From Lepiota brunneoincarnata (taxonomy: Eukaryota > Basidiomycota > Agaricomycetes > Agaricales > Agaricaceae), in NCBI GenBank assembly GCA_023014365.1, contig JAEBUN010000003.1:248001-312000 (forward strand): DNA of 64,000 nucleotides. The letters are read 5' to 3'. Position numbers and translations under genes: made by a program. Below the pieces are notes generated by a model. It searched no databases, was not told where the DNA came from, and saw only the letters and a program-made list of their open reading frames with translations. The stretch's first letter is position 1; every line of letters starts with the position of its first letter. This document shows, in pieces, positions 24,182 to 36,003 of this stretch.

Positions 24182-24222
24182 TGTGACAGGTCGCTGCGTC
24201 CATCACACAAGAATCACGTCAC
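24182..24222. promoter_or_regulatory. Conserved upstream block of F-box copy E
   Basis: TGTGACAGGTC and CATCACACAAGAATCAC, matching the block upstream of copy D. It is about 140-180 nt before the copy E start and on the far side abuts the 3' end of the secreted-protein gene at 24,258. Confidence 0.45.
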
Positions 24223-24257
24223 GTATATTCATATCTACTCTTGCGCAATCACAGTTT

Positions 24258-25824
24258 CTAAGTATCTCTCCTTCCCTGGCCCGGCACTCCAGAAGGCATA
24301 TTTGAATCACTTGAAGTTGTGGTGGACTCCGCAGCCGTCGAGGAAGAGCTCATCGATGGAACTGGCGCTGAAGGGAGCTGGGTGGGAATGACCTCCACCT
24401 TGAGTCCATCCTCACCGGTTGGCGAAGTAATACCCTGTGCCGTTGACGTAGGAGCCGCTGTTTGAGTAGAGAAGGAACCGTCCGTAGTAATTGGAGATGA
24501 TAAAGCCGTCGGCTCTGCAGAGATCGACTTGCTCAACGTCGTGAAGGCTTCCCTGAGAGCAGATGATGATGTAGCAGCATCATTTACAGTCACAGTAACA
24601 GTAACCGTCTTGGTCCCAGCCAACGGTCCTGACGAAGGTTCGAGTTTGGCGGTACCAGACTGGGCTAATGGCTTCCAAATCATCTTGACGCTCTTGTCTC
24701 CTTTATTCTGTGTTTGATCCCCAGCAGTCTGCGACGACGTCTGATTTGACCCGGAATTAGCAACGCTGGAGTCACCACTTCCCCCTTGCCACATGGGCTG
24801 CAGATCTCCACGAGCGGGATCAAAGAGGAACACCTGGCTCAAGTGCGGGTCTGTACCGGCGTCGCCTCGGCAAACCTCCATAGTCATCGGTTGTGGGCCA
24901 CCAGGGTTCGGGTTGTACGAACAGCAATACGCATCAGGATAGTCGGGAAGTAAAGCCTGGAGTGTGATTGGCGTCTGGGATCCAGACTTTGGCGTAGTAG
25001 AGCTTGGCGTCGACCATGTAGAATACTGTTTGGTTGGTGGACGAGACCTCGACGTCGTATACACCCCCCGACCCTTTAGCTATGAATTCACCGTAGATCT
25101 TGTCTTGGCCATCCGCCGCATCCGTACTCTGGAACGTGGAAACGTAAGCATGCGCACCACAAAAACAGGGATACGACCCACCCAAACTTGGACTACCCCT
25201 GGTATACCCTTTGGACTTGGACCATGGGCCATGGTCTCATTTCGACGCTGATAGAGGGGCCGTGTATGACGCGGCGAGCGAGGCTGGAACGTATCACGGC
25301 GAGTTCGAACGTGGTCGCGATCCCCGTTGACGATAACTTTTTCGTAGTCGTGATGGTCGTGATGGTCGTGTTCATGATGACACTTCAAGCGAACGTGATC
25401 CCTGTCCCCATTCACGATCACCTTCCTCGGGCAGTCATCCTCATGTCGTTGTTGCAGTTTGGGTGGGGTCTCGACGGGAACCTCAGGAAGATCAACCAAG
25501 GGCACGGAAGCGGGCCACTCAAAGCGCCTCTGACGTGCATGAACATGACGCTGCACCTATAATCAGCGGCAGAGAGACACGCACTTGTCGCTCCTTCCCC
25601 TTTCCTTTGGGCTCCTTGCGACCTCGCTTGCCAGACTTACGGGGAAGAGGTATCACTGGCTGCTTGACGGTATCCTTCTCTCGCGCAGAGGAATTGACGC
25701 CTGAGTTGATGGACTTGTCCGAGTGACGGCGCTCGACCATCGCGGCGTTGGTAACCAACGGAGTGACGAATGTAAGGGCGCAGAGAGCAGCTAGAAGTGT
25801 GAAACGAGAGGTGAGAGCGACCAT
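24258..25824 (-). CDS. Secreted protein with His-rich segment and Ser/Thr-rich tail
   Basis: Start at 25824; residues 1-27 form a signal peptide (hydrophobic TLLAALCALTFV, Ala before the probable cut). A Lys-rich linker follows, then CPRKVIVNGDRDHVR, a His/Asp segment HHEHDHHDHHDY and a second KVIVNGDRDHVR. The central domain has GPWSKSKG, GSYPCFCGAHAYVSTFQS, YGEFIAKGSGGVYDVEVSS, KLYYAKVWIPDANHTPGF, LPDYPDAYCC and TMEVCRGDAG. The tail is Thr/Ser-rich and shows no GPI-type hydrophobic end. One extra base at 24,951 and another frame change near 25,225 are needed. Cys and Trp blocks suggest an extracellular fold, family not recognised. The His segment could bind metal; this is inference from composition. 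Confidence 0.65.
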
Positions 25825-26605
25825 GACGATAGGCGATCCCAGCTGCTAGTACTAATAGAGAGAGTGCGGTAGTATGTGTAGAAAGCAATAAAGTCGCCAG
25901 GACCGATAACGAGGAAAGCAAGGGAAGGATGAATGTGGTCTCTCGCGTCTCCTGTTTAAAAACACCCCCCGTGTTTTACTTCTGGGTGTTGTCAGCCTCC
26001 CCGTAAAAACTCCTGTTGGGACGGACCAGTCTGGAACAAGCATGTTCAGAGGTACTAGTGACGTCCAGGTTGGATTGCGATTGCGATGTCGGCTATCTTG
26101 ACGTCACTATCCTCCAGGCATTCAGACAACCGGAACCGCTGGATGTGAGAAATAGTTACGCAACCATGTCACGTTACTACGGTACGCGTTGGAAGTCGGC
26201 GACTCAGCGCCGCACCAGCTCCCTGCATGATCGTCGACATGCCTAAGCGCGGCCGTATTCCATGAGTATTCCATGTCGGAGTATGACAATTGTGGGGAAC
26301 TTTTATTTGAAAATGTGGAAATACCGCCAACGAATTTTACCACACGGTGGAGCCGTTCTATTCTATTTTCCGCATTGTCCCTTCAGCCTTCAGTGTAATA
26401 TACCTATATCTAGGTTACCTATATTCCCAGCCCATAGCCATTTGCAACTTTATGTCGGCAGAGATTTCTTCGACCTATCAAAACCAGCTTTGACAGGCCA
26501 CTGACCCCACTCCAGCAGGGGCAATTTTAGCGTCCATATGTTTGTCTTCTATTTCTGTTGTTCCATCTTCCTGCCCCCCTCCCCCCCACGCCACTCTGCG
26601 CTCAC
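25825..26605. other. Divergent promoter region
   Basis: Lies between the start of the secreted-protein gene (minus) and the start of the membrane-protein gene (plus). C-rich tracts near 26,573-26,588. No coding frame recognised. Confidence 0.4.
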
Positions 26606-26630
26606 CGATAGAGCGCTCCCCGCTCTATCG
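26606..26630 (+). promoter_or_regulatory. Perfect 10-bp hairpin in the putative 5' leader of the DUF6533 gene
   Basis: CGATAGAGCG, a 5-nt spacer, then CGCTCTATCG: a perfect inverted repeat ending 32 nt before the ATG at 26663. If transcribed it would form a stable stem close to the start codon; if not, it could be a dimer-binding site. No function is demonstrated. Confidence 0.45.
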
Positions 26631-26662
26631 TACACGAGCTAGAAGCCTCGAACAACCGCCCA

Positions 26663-28059
26663 ATGTCCCTCTTTGATTATATGATTCAGCATACCAACGC
26701 TCTCCAAGACTTGTACGACTGTTTGGACAGCATAACCGACGCTCGTTACGCCATGGTCGCCATGCTGGCACTACAAGTCTACGAATGGCTTGCATTGTAA
26801 GATACCTTCCGAGCCCTCTGTTGATGCAACTCTCTCAAGTCGCCCCGCCAAGGTTGGACAAGGAGATAAACTTGGCAAGTCCCCCCTTCGCTGTCGCTCA
26901 ACTTCTGCCCAGCCATGAACCGCATTGAGCAGATTTACAAGTCTCGTCTGACGAAGATCAATCTCGCGTATTTGCTCTGCAGGTATTATCCTGCCGCCCT
27001 TTGGGTCGTCATCATGTGGGCTATCGTTGGCGATCATCCTACGGATCTATGTCTACGAGTGGTCAAGCCGGTGAATGCGTTGCTGGCTCCATGTGTGAGT
27101 CGTTCATCACGACCAACGAAATCTTGACTAATATCTTCAAGCAATTCATTTCTCAAGGTAACATCCCTCGAGGTCACGCAGCTGACTGCGATTCTCACTC
27201 CTGCATAAGGGATTATGATGATGCGCGCATATGCCTTCACTTCTCGTGACTATCGCGTCCTGGTTCTTTTGGGCATCTGCTACACAGTTCTGGTCGGAAT
27301 TAACATATGGGTCTTCTGCACCAATATATCCATCCCGGAGGAATTATATGCCGTCCTGGGGAAAACCGGCTGCTTTCCGAACTACGGCATCGGCTTCATG
27401 GCACTTCGGATTGGAGTGAGTCCCTCCTTTATGGTTATCTGGCCCCACAGTGACCGATATATTGATATGTGTGTCACAGTACACGATTGTTCGGTGGTCC
27501 CCCCCTGTTTCCAGCGAGGTCACCGAGCTAACTCTTGTCGCAGCTCGCAGCCACATTGATGGATTTTATCTCGTTGAGTGTTGTTCTCGTGGTGAGTCTG
27601 ATCTCGGCCCTGCACCGGCCGCTGCTCAAATGAACATACCTCTTTTAGTACTGCTATAAAAGCCGTGTGAGGGAGGTTTCCCTCGGCCGTTACTTTGTCA
27701 ACCAAGGTGGGGTGCCTGGTGTTCTGATTGTGGTTCACACGGTGCTGACCTTTCCCAGGTTTGATAGCTTTCGCCTTCGTGTGTGTGATCAACGTCATTT
27801 GCGTGGTGACTTACTTCCGGTGAATAGCATCCCTCTCAACCTCGTGGGTGCCGTCGTCACTAATACGGTCGACCGCCGCAGACCACCTAGTTATAGAAGT
27901 GGAATAGGCCTACCAGTGATTCTCGTACTTCCAAATCTCGTCGTGAGTTTCCCGTTTTGTTCATCCTTTACGATTTCCTGATTAGCCATTCTTCAGGCAT
28001 GTCGAGTGTCAGTGACCGCATTGAAAGCTCTGGTCTCCCCATGCAATACTCACAAGTAA
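26663..28059 (+). CDS. DUF6533-family multi-pass membrane protein
   Basis: Start at 26663 (MSLFDYMIQHTNAL). The opening block ARYAMVAMLALQVYEWLALLDKEINL is the DUF6533 signature. After a GC-AG intron (GCAAGT donor just after EINL, acceptor before IYKSRLTK) comes LAYLLCRYYPAALWVV. Further exons give MMMRAYAFTSRDYRVL, GICYTVLVGINIWVFC, GCFPNYGIGFMALRIG, a helix LMDFISLSVVLV, YCYKSRV, GLIAFAFVCVINVICVVTYF and a final LPNLVACRV block. About seven hydrophobic helices are expected. The family is abundant in Agaricomycetes and of unknown function. The last two splice choices (27,823 to 27,888; 27,940 to 27,998) are tentative. Confidence 0.72.
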
Positions 28060-28924
28060 AGCTTTAACAGGATACTACAACTGCGAAACCGCTGTTTGCC
28101 CTCGGATACGGAGCTCTCAAGAAGAAACTCCATAATCATCCGCGAGGCACTCGTAACGCGAGCTGACGCATGGACGATACAGTGATCTGCATACATCCGA
28201 GTGTAGAAATATCCGACCCGCATGGACACGACACATACATTACGCACTCTGCCTATACAATCCTCTCACGCACATTCGTTATTTGTCAATTTATTGTACC
28301 CGTATCCCCCCCCCTTCCCCCACATTCGTTTGTTTTTAAATATCTAATGGCCCGGTAGACACGATTTATTTAGCATGGAATAGATTTAGTTCAAGACAAT
28401 GTGTCCAAGCATACTTGGGTCTGGCTCAAGTCTACACACCTGAATGACCCCGGTCCACGGGATCGCGGATTTTGGGCGTGTCGCCGAATTTTCCTGCAGG
28501 TTCCTATCCTGAAATTCCTAGCGCCACATGATTGATAGATAGCTCGACATCGGCCCAAAAAAGTCCAGTGGTTCAGGATGTGTGCTGGGGGATTATGCTT
28601 TCATGTGTCCCTTCTTTACGTGGGTAACCTTCGAATAGAGAGGACAGGTACTACCGGCTCCCGAGGGCCGTCGATCATGATGTGATGTCAGAGGTCCGCC
28701 GTGTTATTGGCGTTCCTACGACTGGTCTCAGCAGGATCAGTTGATACTTGGACATCTGGACACTATCTGTAAATCCACCGAAGTTCTGCGGGTAATGAGA
28801 ACAAAGCTTTATATATGGATGTGATGTATGATCAATCCCTACCGTCGTCTTAAATCCCCGGCACCCGGCCAGGATAGCGATGAGAGGAACGAGGGAAGGC
28901 CCCCGACCTTTGGAGACTACCGCG
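28060..28924. other. Spacer before the triplicated segment
   Basis: No gene recognised; short open frames only. Confidence 0.4.
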
Positions 28925-30775
28925 TACATAAATATTGGCTGTCGGATTATTTTAGTAAAAGAAATTCCGGCATACGAGGTACTAACTTGTGTTGGTCTTT
29001 GTGCAAGTACACATATAGGGAAGAGGCCCCGAATAGCTGCGTGGGGATATCGCCACCCTCTCATGAATATGGTGTTAGTTACCTTTTCACTCGATGACCG
29101 GTTCGGCTCCTTGCCAAAGCTTCGAATTCCGGCAGCATTGGTGCCCTCGAGCTCAAAGTTTTCGCTCCCCTACGTCTTCGTTTCTAGCACTTTTCGATAA
29201 TCTTTTCTACTCCGCGCTATGTCCTCTTTACCTTTTCTCTTCCGCTTCCATGACTACGATGATTCCATAATACCTCTCCTGCCATCTCCTATGGATATCG
29301 TGAGCGAGGACTTTGGTTCCGAACAAGGAGATCAAGAGTCACCTGCCTCCTGGGTCAAACTCGGCAGGGAGCCCGGGCCACGGCCGGCCCAGGTTGATGT
29401 AACTGTGATCACTGTAGACCACCGCTGTTGGTACATACTTATTACATATCTCATCAATTACTTCATATAGTGACCCGGTGAGTGCAACTTGGTGAGAGCC
29501 CACGAAGGGAGTCAAAGGATATTTCCCTTGTAAGGTAGCAAGGCTCCGAGCATAATTTATTATAGGAGTGTCCCTGCCTTTGCGTAATTTGTGATAGCAC
29601 TGAGTGGCTTGGATTATTTTTTGTGCGCTGAGTTCCGGCCTTCTGGTTATTGTATGTCCCTACCCATGGACACTACCCCGTATCTGAGTTTGATTTTCTC
29701 CCTTCAAACGGACGATCCTTATTACATGAACCTTCGTTACCTCGGCCTAGGTGCTGTTACTGGCTGGCGTCAGTAGGCCGTCCGTAGCTCGACAGTTATA
29801 ATGGCACTAGGATAAACGCAACGATCGGGGTGTTGCTCGAACCCGAATTCGCTTTGTTCCACATTCCTCCTGTCTCCTACTCATGTACGCTGGAAGTCAG
29901 CTATCCCCTATGGGGCTCGTGCATACTGGAACTGATGGAACCGGGAGCCCTCATACGAAAACCTCAAGCGCGGTTGAGATGGGTATAAGAGAGCCCTCAA
30001 GTCTACCACTTTCTTACATTCACAACCCGAAACCCAGACAGACAATGACATCTGCTCAACTCCCTTTTGCTTCCATTCTAGTACCATATCACCCATCTCT
30101 GCAAAGACCAACCGGAGTCTCGAGATTAAAATTGTCAAGTTCTCGAAACAACTTGCTGCGTTTCGCGACCTCAAAACGTTTGCGCCCAACCTTTTCTGTG
30201 CATTTCATCCTTTGGCTATTTTTTTTGTCGAATAAAATCTTACAACTCCCGTTTCCCTCTGAACAGTGGAGGGAAATGAATGGTATTATCTTGGCCCCGT
30301 CCCCACTAGTGACAACGTTCAAGGCCAGGTATGACACTTATTTCCAGACGACCCATCCTGATATTGATCTTCTGGAGTAGCAAGGAGTTATTGTCAAAGC
30401 AAGGGAAGATGGTGCCCTCGCTAAAGTCTTGGATTGGGAGCCTGTGATGAGGGGTATTGAGCCGACGCCTTTTTCCACATGGCGTGGTATTGCGCCTGAC
30501 GGCTATGTTGTCATGGGCGATTTCTTTGTCAATGGTGATGACAAGCCGACGCCTGAGCAGACCGCAGGCATCAAGGGCCGTCCGCAAGGATCTTATCGCC
30601 CAATTGAGAGCACAACGTCTCGTTTGGACTGGAAGGCTGCCGTGGCAAGTTCTGACCCTCTGGGACGTAGTTGCACTTCCCACGATCTTCATCGCGACTG
30701 GAGCCTTTGCCTCCACAGAGGGCACGGATCCTGACAGCGTTGTTGTAAATGTACTTTACTTCAATGCCTAGAGGG
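28925..30775 (+). repeat. Segmental duplication, unit 1
   Basis: Carries a non-coding 5' flank plus Vps62-like copy 1. Shared words with unit 2 in order include ATAAATATTG, TTATTTTAG, TTGGTCTTTGTGCAAGTA, GGGGAAGAGGCCC, CGATGACCGGTTCGGCTCC, CTTTTCGA, TCTTTTCTACTCCGCGCTATG and TTCGTTACCTCGGCCTA. Confidence 0.8.
30045..30771 (+). CDS. Vps62/DUF946-like protein, copy 1 (frame-disrupted)
   Basis: Same three-exon plan as the intact copy at 34,809. Exon 1 starts at 30045 (MTSAQLPFAS) but its signal-peptide region is out of frame with the following SLEIKIVKFSKQL block. Exon 2 has WYYLGPVPTSDNVQGQ. Exon 3 has the family core DWEPVMRGIEPTPFSTWRG, APDGYVVMGDFFV and, after one extra base at 30,573-30,574 (just after TAGI), VRKDLIAQL, LWDVVALPTIFIATGAF and the stop at 30,771. 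The core resembles the Vps62/DUF946 beta-domain. Possibly intact in reality apart from the damaged N-terminus. Confidence 0.62.
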
Positions 30776-31993
30776 CCCGGTGCGTAATGTCGGAACGCAG
30801 TGCCCTTACCTGCGGAATACGGATGTGAATTTGTTGTACAGTACGCTTGTTTGACCGCTTATGACTCTGTTGCTCCATGAAACTGTATTTGCCTCTCGTA
30901 GGAATAGCTTGAATATGTTTTCTTGCTGTTCCTCATATTTTGTCTTGCAACAAGAAGTATTTTGATGTGTATTCTGTTAAAGCCACACCATTACCCAGCC
31001 TAGGGGCCAAACTTCTTGAACCAAGTGACGGAGATTAACATGTGCATAAATATTGCCTGTCGAATTATTTTAGCAAAAGGATTCCCGGCATATGGAGCAC
31101 TAATTTATGTTGGTCTTTGTGCAAGTAGACATGTGGGGAAGAGGCCCAGAATAACTGCGCAGGGATATTGCTACTCTTCCGCGAGTATGATATTATTTTT
31201 TTCACTCGATGACCGGTTCGGCTCCGTGAAAAAAAGGCTTCGAGTTCCGGCAGTTTTGAGGCCCTAAAACTCAACGTTCTTGCTCTCGTAGTTTCCAGTA
31301 CTTTTCGACAATCTTTTCTACTCCGCGCTATGTCCTCCTTACCCTTTCTCTTCCGCTTCAATGACTGTAGTAATTTCGTAGCACCTCTGCTACCATCTCA
31401 TATGAGTATCTACAAAATAAGTGAGCGAAGACTTTGGATCCGAACAAGGAAGTCAGAGTTAACAGCAAGATAATCGGTGTCACCGCCGGGGAGTCCGTAC
31501 CACGCTCGGCCTTAGGTTGGATCACTGTAGGCCAGTCGCATTCCAAGTAAATACCGTTGGTACTTGTTACACATCGCCTCAGTAACTTCATATGGTGAGA
31601 GCTCTCAGGAGTCAACAGGGGTGTGCCCTTTAGATAACATGATTTATCATGGGAATTTGTCTGTGCCGACGCGGTTTGTGATAACACACAGTGATTTGAA
31701 TTCTTCATTTATCCTTCAAACGTACGATCCTCACATGAACTTTCGTTACCTCGGCCTACGCTCTGTTACTGTTTGGCACTTACTGGGCCGTCCGTAATTC
31801 GAGGATTATAACCTTTGTTCCACGCTTCTCCCGTCTCCACGCTAGAAGGAAGCTATTCCCTGTGCAGCTCGTGCGTATTGGAACTGATGGAGCTGGCAGT
31901 CCTCATCCGGAACCTCGAGCGCCGCTGAAATGGGTATAAACGAGCCCCCAAAGTCTGCACTTTCTTTACATTCACAACTCGAAACCCAGACAA

Positions 31994-32688
31994 ACGACAT
32001 CTGCTTAACTCTTCCTTGCCGCGTCCTAGTACCATGTTATCTATCTCTACGAAGATCAACAGGAGTCTCGAGTTTCAATTTCTTGATTTCTTGGATCAAA
32101 TTGCTGCATCCGACGACTACAAAACGTTTGGAACCCCTCCCCCCCCCTTCCTGTGCGTTTAACCCTTTGGCTATTTTTTTCTCAGATAAAATCTCACAAC
32201 TCCTGTTTCCCTCTGGACAGTAATAGAGCTAGGTGGTTGGTATTAGCTTGGTCCCGTCGCCACTAGTGACAACGCTTGATTCCGGGTACGACATTGACTT
32301 CCAGACAACCCATCCTGATATTGATCTTCCAGAGTAGAAAGAATTATTGTCAAGACGGGGAAAGATGCTGCCCTCGCTGGGGTCTTGGATTGGAAACCTG
32401 TGATGACTGGCCTTGAGCCGAAGCCATTTTCCTTATGGCGTGGTATTGCGCCTGATGGTTATGTTGTCATGGGCGATTTCCTCGTCACTGGTGCTGACAA
32501 GCCGACAGCTGAACAGACCGCGGGCACCAGGGCTGTCCGCAAGGATCTTGTCGTCCAAGTGGGAGCTTGTGACCGTCTGGAACTTGCTTGGAATTACCTC
32601 CTCTTTCGTGGAGACTGGAGTTTTTACCTCCGTAGGGGACCCGGTTCCTGTAGACGTTACTGTGAATGTACTTCGCTACAATACCTAG
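31994..32688 (+). pseudogene. Vps62/DUF946-like pseudogene, copy 2
   Basis: The start ATG is ACG at 31994 and the next codons contain a TAA. Exon 2 has TAG in place of the second Tyr of WYY. Exon 3 is well preserved in its core (KPFSLWRGIAPDGYVVMG, TAGTRAVRKDL) but then has a deletion and frame change before VTVWNLLGI, ETGVFTS and the stop at 32,688. Substitution-type damage makes this a true pseudogene rather than an assembly error. Confidence 0.8.
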
Positions 32689-33119
32689 AGAGCTCGATGC
32701 GTGATGTCAAGACGCAGTGCCCTTACCTGCAGAATACGGATGTGGATTTATTGTACGGTATGCTTGTTCGACCGCTTGTAACTCTGTTACGTGATGGTTC
32801 AAGCTATCTGAGAAGAGAAATAACACTATTGGAATATAGGTGGGTGCAAAATGTGAGGACGTGACCTCATTGAAGTCATACAATGGGGAATAGGGTCTGA
32901 AAACATAGATCACTGAAGATCACGACAAACACGTAGATGATGCACAGGAACGAACAAAGGGAAGGAGGGTATAGGAGGAATTGACTTACATAGGATATGA
33001 CACTCAGAGAGTTGGAGATTGTCTGCCGCTGGTTGGCAGCGATGGTACAAGATGGGGGGGTACATCATTTCCCTCTGCTTAAAAAGGTATGGCAATGACA
33101 TCTTGTTTGCTACGCCATT

Positions 33120-33320
33120 CTTCTTAACTCCACGGTAGGGTGCACGATTTGTCTTGGTCGAATATTACCACGGCAGTTTGGGGCAATAGTGAAACAGGTG
33201 GCTCATAGAGAAATCTGGACAGAAGAGGTTTTGAAGATCTTAGGGAAACTGGTAGAGCGCGAAATCTCGAAGGGGAGAGACCACACATTAGGGGGGAGTC
33301 GGAGTGGCCGGTCAAGGATC
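33120..33320 (-). pseudogene. Remnant of the 5' end of a mucin-like paralog
   Basis: Matches 37,550-37,690, which covers the promoter and first exon of mucin-like paralog 3, including CTTGGTCGAATAT, the region around its start codon (GTGGCTCAT versus ATGGCTCAT) and GATAGAACGCGAAAT-like sequence. No further coding sequence of the gene survives in this unit; the 3' flank match begins directly on the other side. Confidence 0.62.
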
Positions 33321-34149
33321 CAGTCAAGCGTGCTTGACCTTTCCCGAGATCGATGCGTGATCGAATTTCATTCTGATAACCCCTTCGAATAATCCGGTCA
33401 AGCCTTCGATCCTTTGTCCACCACCGTTTGGAATCTTACAGTATCTCTTGCAGCTTTTCCTTCGTACTGCATTTTGCAAAAATGTAAGAACTACTTCACA
33501 AAGAGATAAGAAGGCGACTTTTGATCTTTGTTGGTGAGACGCAGTGGCTCCGGTCACTTCCGTTTTCGGCCTAACTTAACAAAAGCAGAGTCGCTCTGCA
33601 CACACACCGGCACACACCTATTTCATATTCTGTGTGCCGGTGTTCCGTCTTTTTTACAACTATACAATTCTTGTCCTCAACACATAAAAAGAATTAGCTT
33701 ACCAACACACCTCAGCGGTTCACGAAACGAGCGTGACGCTGAGTATGTCTACCAATAATCTTGTCAGGATAAGTTGATGAGGTGGGAGCGGCGTACACCG
33801 GATGAGAGAAAGCTGGCGAGGCGGTGTGCATACAAGTTATGTAATTATATTTTTATCTATTTATCCTGAACGCGAGTCAAGCTCGGATTTCCGGAACGAT
33901 TACGACGATGAAAGTCGATCTACGGTCTTCCCACGGTGTGGGACCCGAAAATTGACATATGTCGGGCACTTGATTGACATCAAAACCGGCCCTTGACCAG
34001 ACGGGACGATCCAGGGTTTTCAATTATTTGTTTTTGGTTGGAGCGTTGGGTAGGTGAGGGTATCTGAAATGTTGAATGTATATTAGTCTTTTACTAGTAA
34101 AGAGCGCAACACGGATGGACATATGGGAGGGAAGCCGAATAGATACCAG
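33321..34149. other. Spacer between duplication units 2 and 3
   Basis: No gene recognised. Confidence 0.4.
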
Positions 34150-34808
34150 AGCCGTCGTTCTCTCTCATGAGCATAGCGTTACCGTTCACCCCGATGACCA
34201 GCTCGGGCCTCGATAATCCTTGCTGCCCCGCGTTATGTCCTTCGAGTGCTCCCCCCGTTCAATAAGTGCGGAAATTTTAATGTGTCTCTAACCGGCGTCG
34301 ACCAAAAAGACTTTGATTCCGGTTGACTTGAATGTCAAAGGGGACGGCAAGCCAATCAGAACCACTGCTTCTGGATCAAGCTCGGTATCCCGGGCACGTT
34401 CTAGGAATGAACAGAGGTGCCCACCCCCGAGCCTTTGTACGATGGGGAGTAGGACTTGTTGCGGAAATATTTCTTGTCTCTGTGGGGGTTGTGGTAAACT
34501 ATGATTTGAGTTCCTTTTTTTTTGGTACACGTAACATCAAGTTCCGAATATATTGTATGTCCTACGTATGACACATGTCACCCCAAACTTGGCATGTAAT
34601 AATGCACCAACATTTTGCCAAGGCTAGCGTCATGAGCCAGTGCACTACATATAAGTATTACGCAGTTCATGGGCGCCAGAACTTACGAGATTGGCAACGC
34701 TTATTCGGGACCTCAACGCTTCAAGAGCCGCTGAAAAGGGTATAAAGTAGGGGAAACCCAAGACTACACTCTCCCTACACCCATCGTAACCCGAAACCTC
34801 GATAAATA

Positions 34809-35517
34809 ATGAAACCCGTTCAACTCGCTTTCACTTTGTTCTTGCTCTTCTCCGTTCATGTGACCGCCCAGACTCTCGAGTATCGGTCTGTTCGATTTGG
34901 GAAAAAAATTGTCCAATATCAGGACCTCCAAACGTTTGCACCCGACGTTTCCTGTGCGTGTTGTCCGTTGCCTATTTGAACCAAGGTCTTGCAATTCTTA
35001 TACTTTTCTGAACAGCAGCGGGAAGCGGTTGGTATTATCTTGGCCCTGTCGCTGTTAGTGACAGTGTTCATGAGCAGGTACGGCTTCGACTTTCCTGAAC
35101 CATCCAGATATTGAATGTATGGAGTAGCAAGGACTCATTGTTAAGGCAAACAATGAGGATGCCCTCGCTGAAGTCGTAGATTGGGAACCTGTGTTTCTCG
35201 ACATCGAGGGGCAACATTTTTCCACCTGGCGTGGTATTGCGCCGGATGGCTATGTTGTCATGGGCCACTTCTTCGTTCAAGGTATTGAGAAGCCGACGGC
35301 TGAGCAGACCGCAGGCATCAGGGCCGTCCGCAAGGATCTTACTGCCGAGTTGAAAGTACAACGTCAGATTTGGGCTAAAAGGATTCCGTTTGACGCTGTA
35401 TCGCTGTGGGACGTGGTTGCAGTGCCCCTTATCTTCGTTCCAACCGGGGCGTATGCCTCCACACAGGGCACCGAGCCTGGTGACCTTACGTTGAGCGTAC
35501 TTCGCGTCAATGCTTAG
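34809..35517 (+). CDS. Vps62/DUF946-like secreted protein, copy 3 (intact)
   Basis: Exons 34,809-34,953, 35,016-35,077 and 35,128-35,517 join to 597 nt, 198 residues plus stop, with canonical GT-AG introns. Residues 1-21 are a signal peptide (LAFTLFLLFSVHVTA, cut before Gln). The mature part has WYYLGPVAVSDSV, VDWEPVFLDIEG, the core TWRGIAPDGYVVMGHFFV, KPTAEQTAGIRAVRKDL, SLWDVVAVPLIFVPTGAYAS and a terminus at FRVNA-like LRVNA. The W-R-x-I-A-P-D-G-Y/G block is characteristic of the Vps62/DUF946 family, whose biochemical role is unclear. The signal peptide points to secretion or the vacuole. Faces mucin-like paralog 3 tail to tail. Confidence 0.8.
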
Positions 35518-36003
35518 AGGGTTTGGTGAATAATGTCGGAACGTGCCCTTGCCTGCAGAATAAGAATCATCAATTGTTCTGCATACCTAGGTTACTGTTT
35601 GTGACACTGTTGCTTCGTGATGTTATTCTCGTAGTTCTTGGTCTACCTTCCATAGGCTGTGATTTCTTGCCGTTCTTGTCCTCATTTTCGAAGTGTTTAA
35701 GAATACATTATTTAATCAACCATTGAAGTACATACAGGTGGGTATAAGTACGAGGTTGTAACCTCTTCGGAATTATGGATGTCAAGTCAACATCCACATC
35801 ATGGCCCGCGAGGGATATGCAATAGGGTCTGGAAAAAAAAAACCAGCGAAGCATTGAAGTGGTTAACCCACGAGAAGCAGATGGTGCATAGAAATGAAAG
35901 AATAAAAATCGAACGGTATAAAAAGGGTATGAGGGAACCGGCCCACATAGGGATCGCCCGAGCGGTACAAGTTGCGTTCCCTCCCCTTGAATAAACATTA
36001 TAC

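Larger units (their letters stand above)
31025..33320 (+). repeat. Segmental duplication, unit 2 (downstream gene deleted)
   Basis: Contains the same 5' flank and Vps62-like copy 2, then a short tail. The tail at 32,830-33,320 matches the 3' flank and then the 5' end of mucin-like paralog 3 in unit 3, with the gene body missing. Shared words include AATAGGGTCTG, GATG(A/G)TGCA(C/T)AG, CTTGGTCGAATAT, GGCTCAT, GAAGAAATC-type and GATAGAACGCGAAAT-type. Confidence 0.68.

Noticed and set aside
25340..25390. GTCGTGATG repeats as a plain microsatellite
   Set aside because: They are in the frame of a secreted protein and encode the His/Asp segment.
29219..29470. 84-codon open frame in the unit 1 flank (MSSLPFLFRF)
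   Set aside because: The matching stretch in unit 2 does not keep the frame, and no signal of protein-level conservation is visible.
34313..34571. Overlapping short open frames on both strands
   Set aside because: They overlap each other, match no family and lie in the flank of duplication unit 3.
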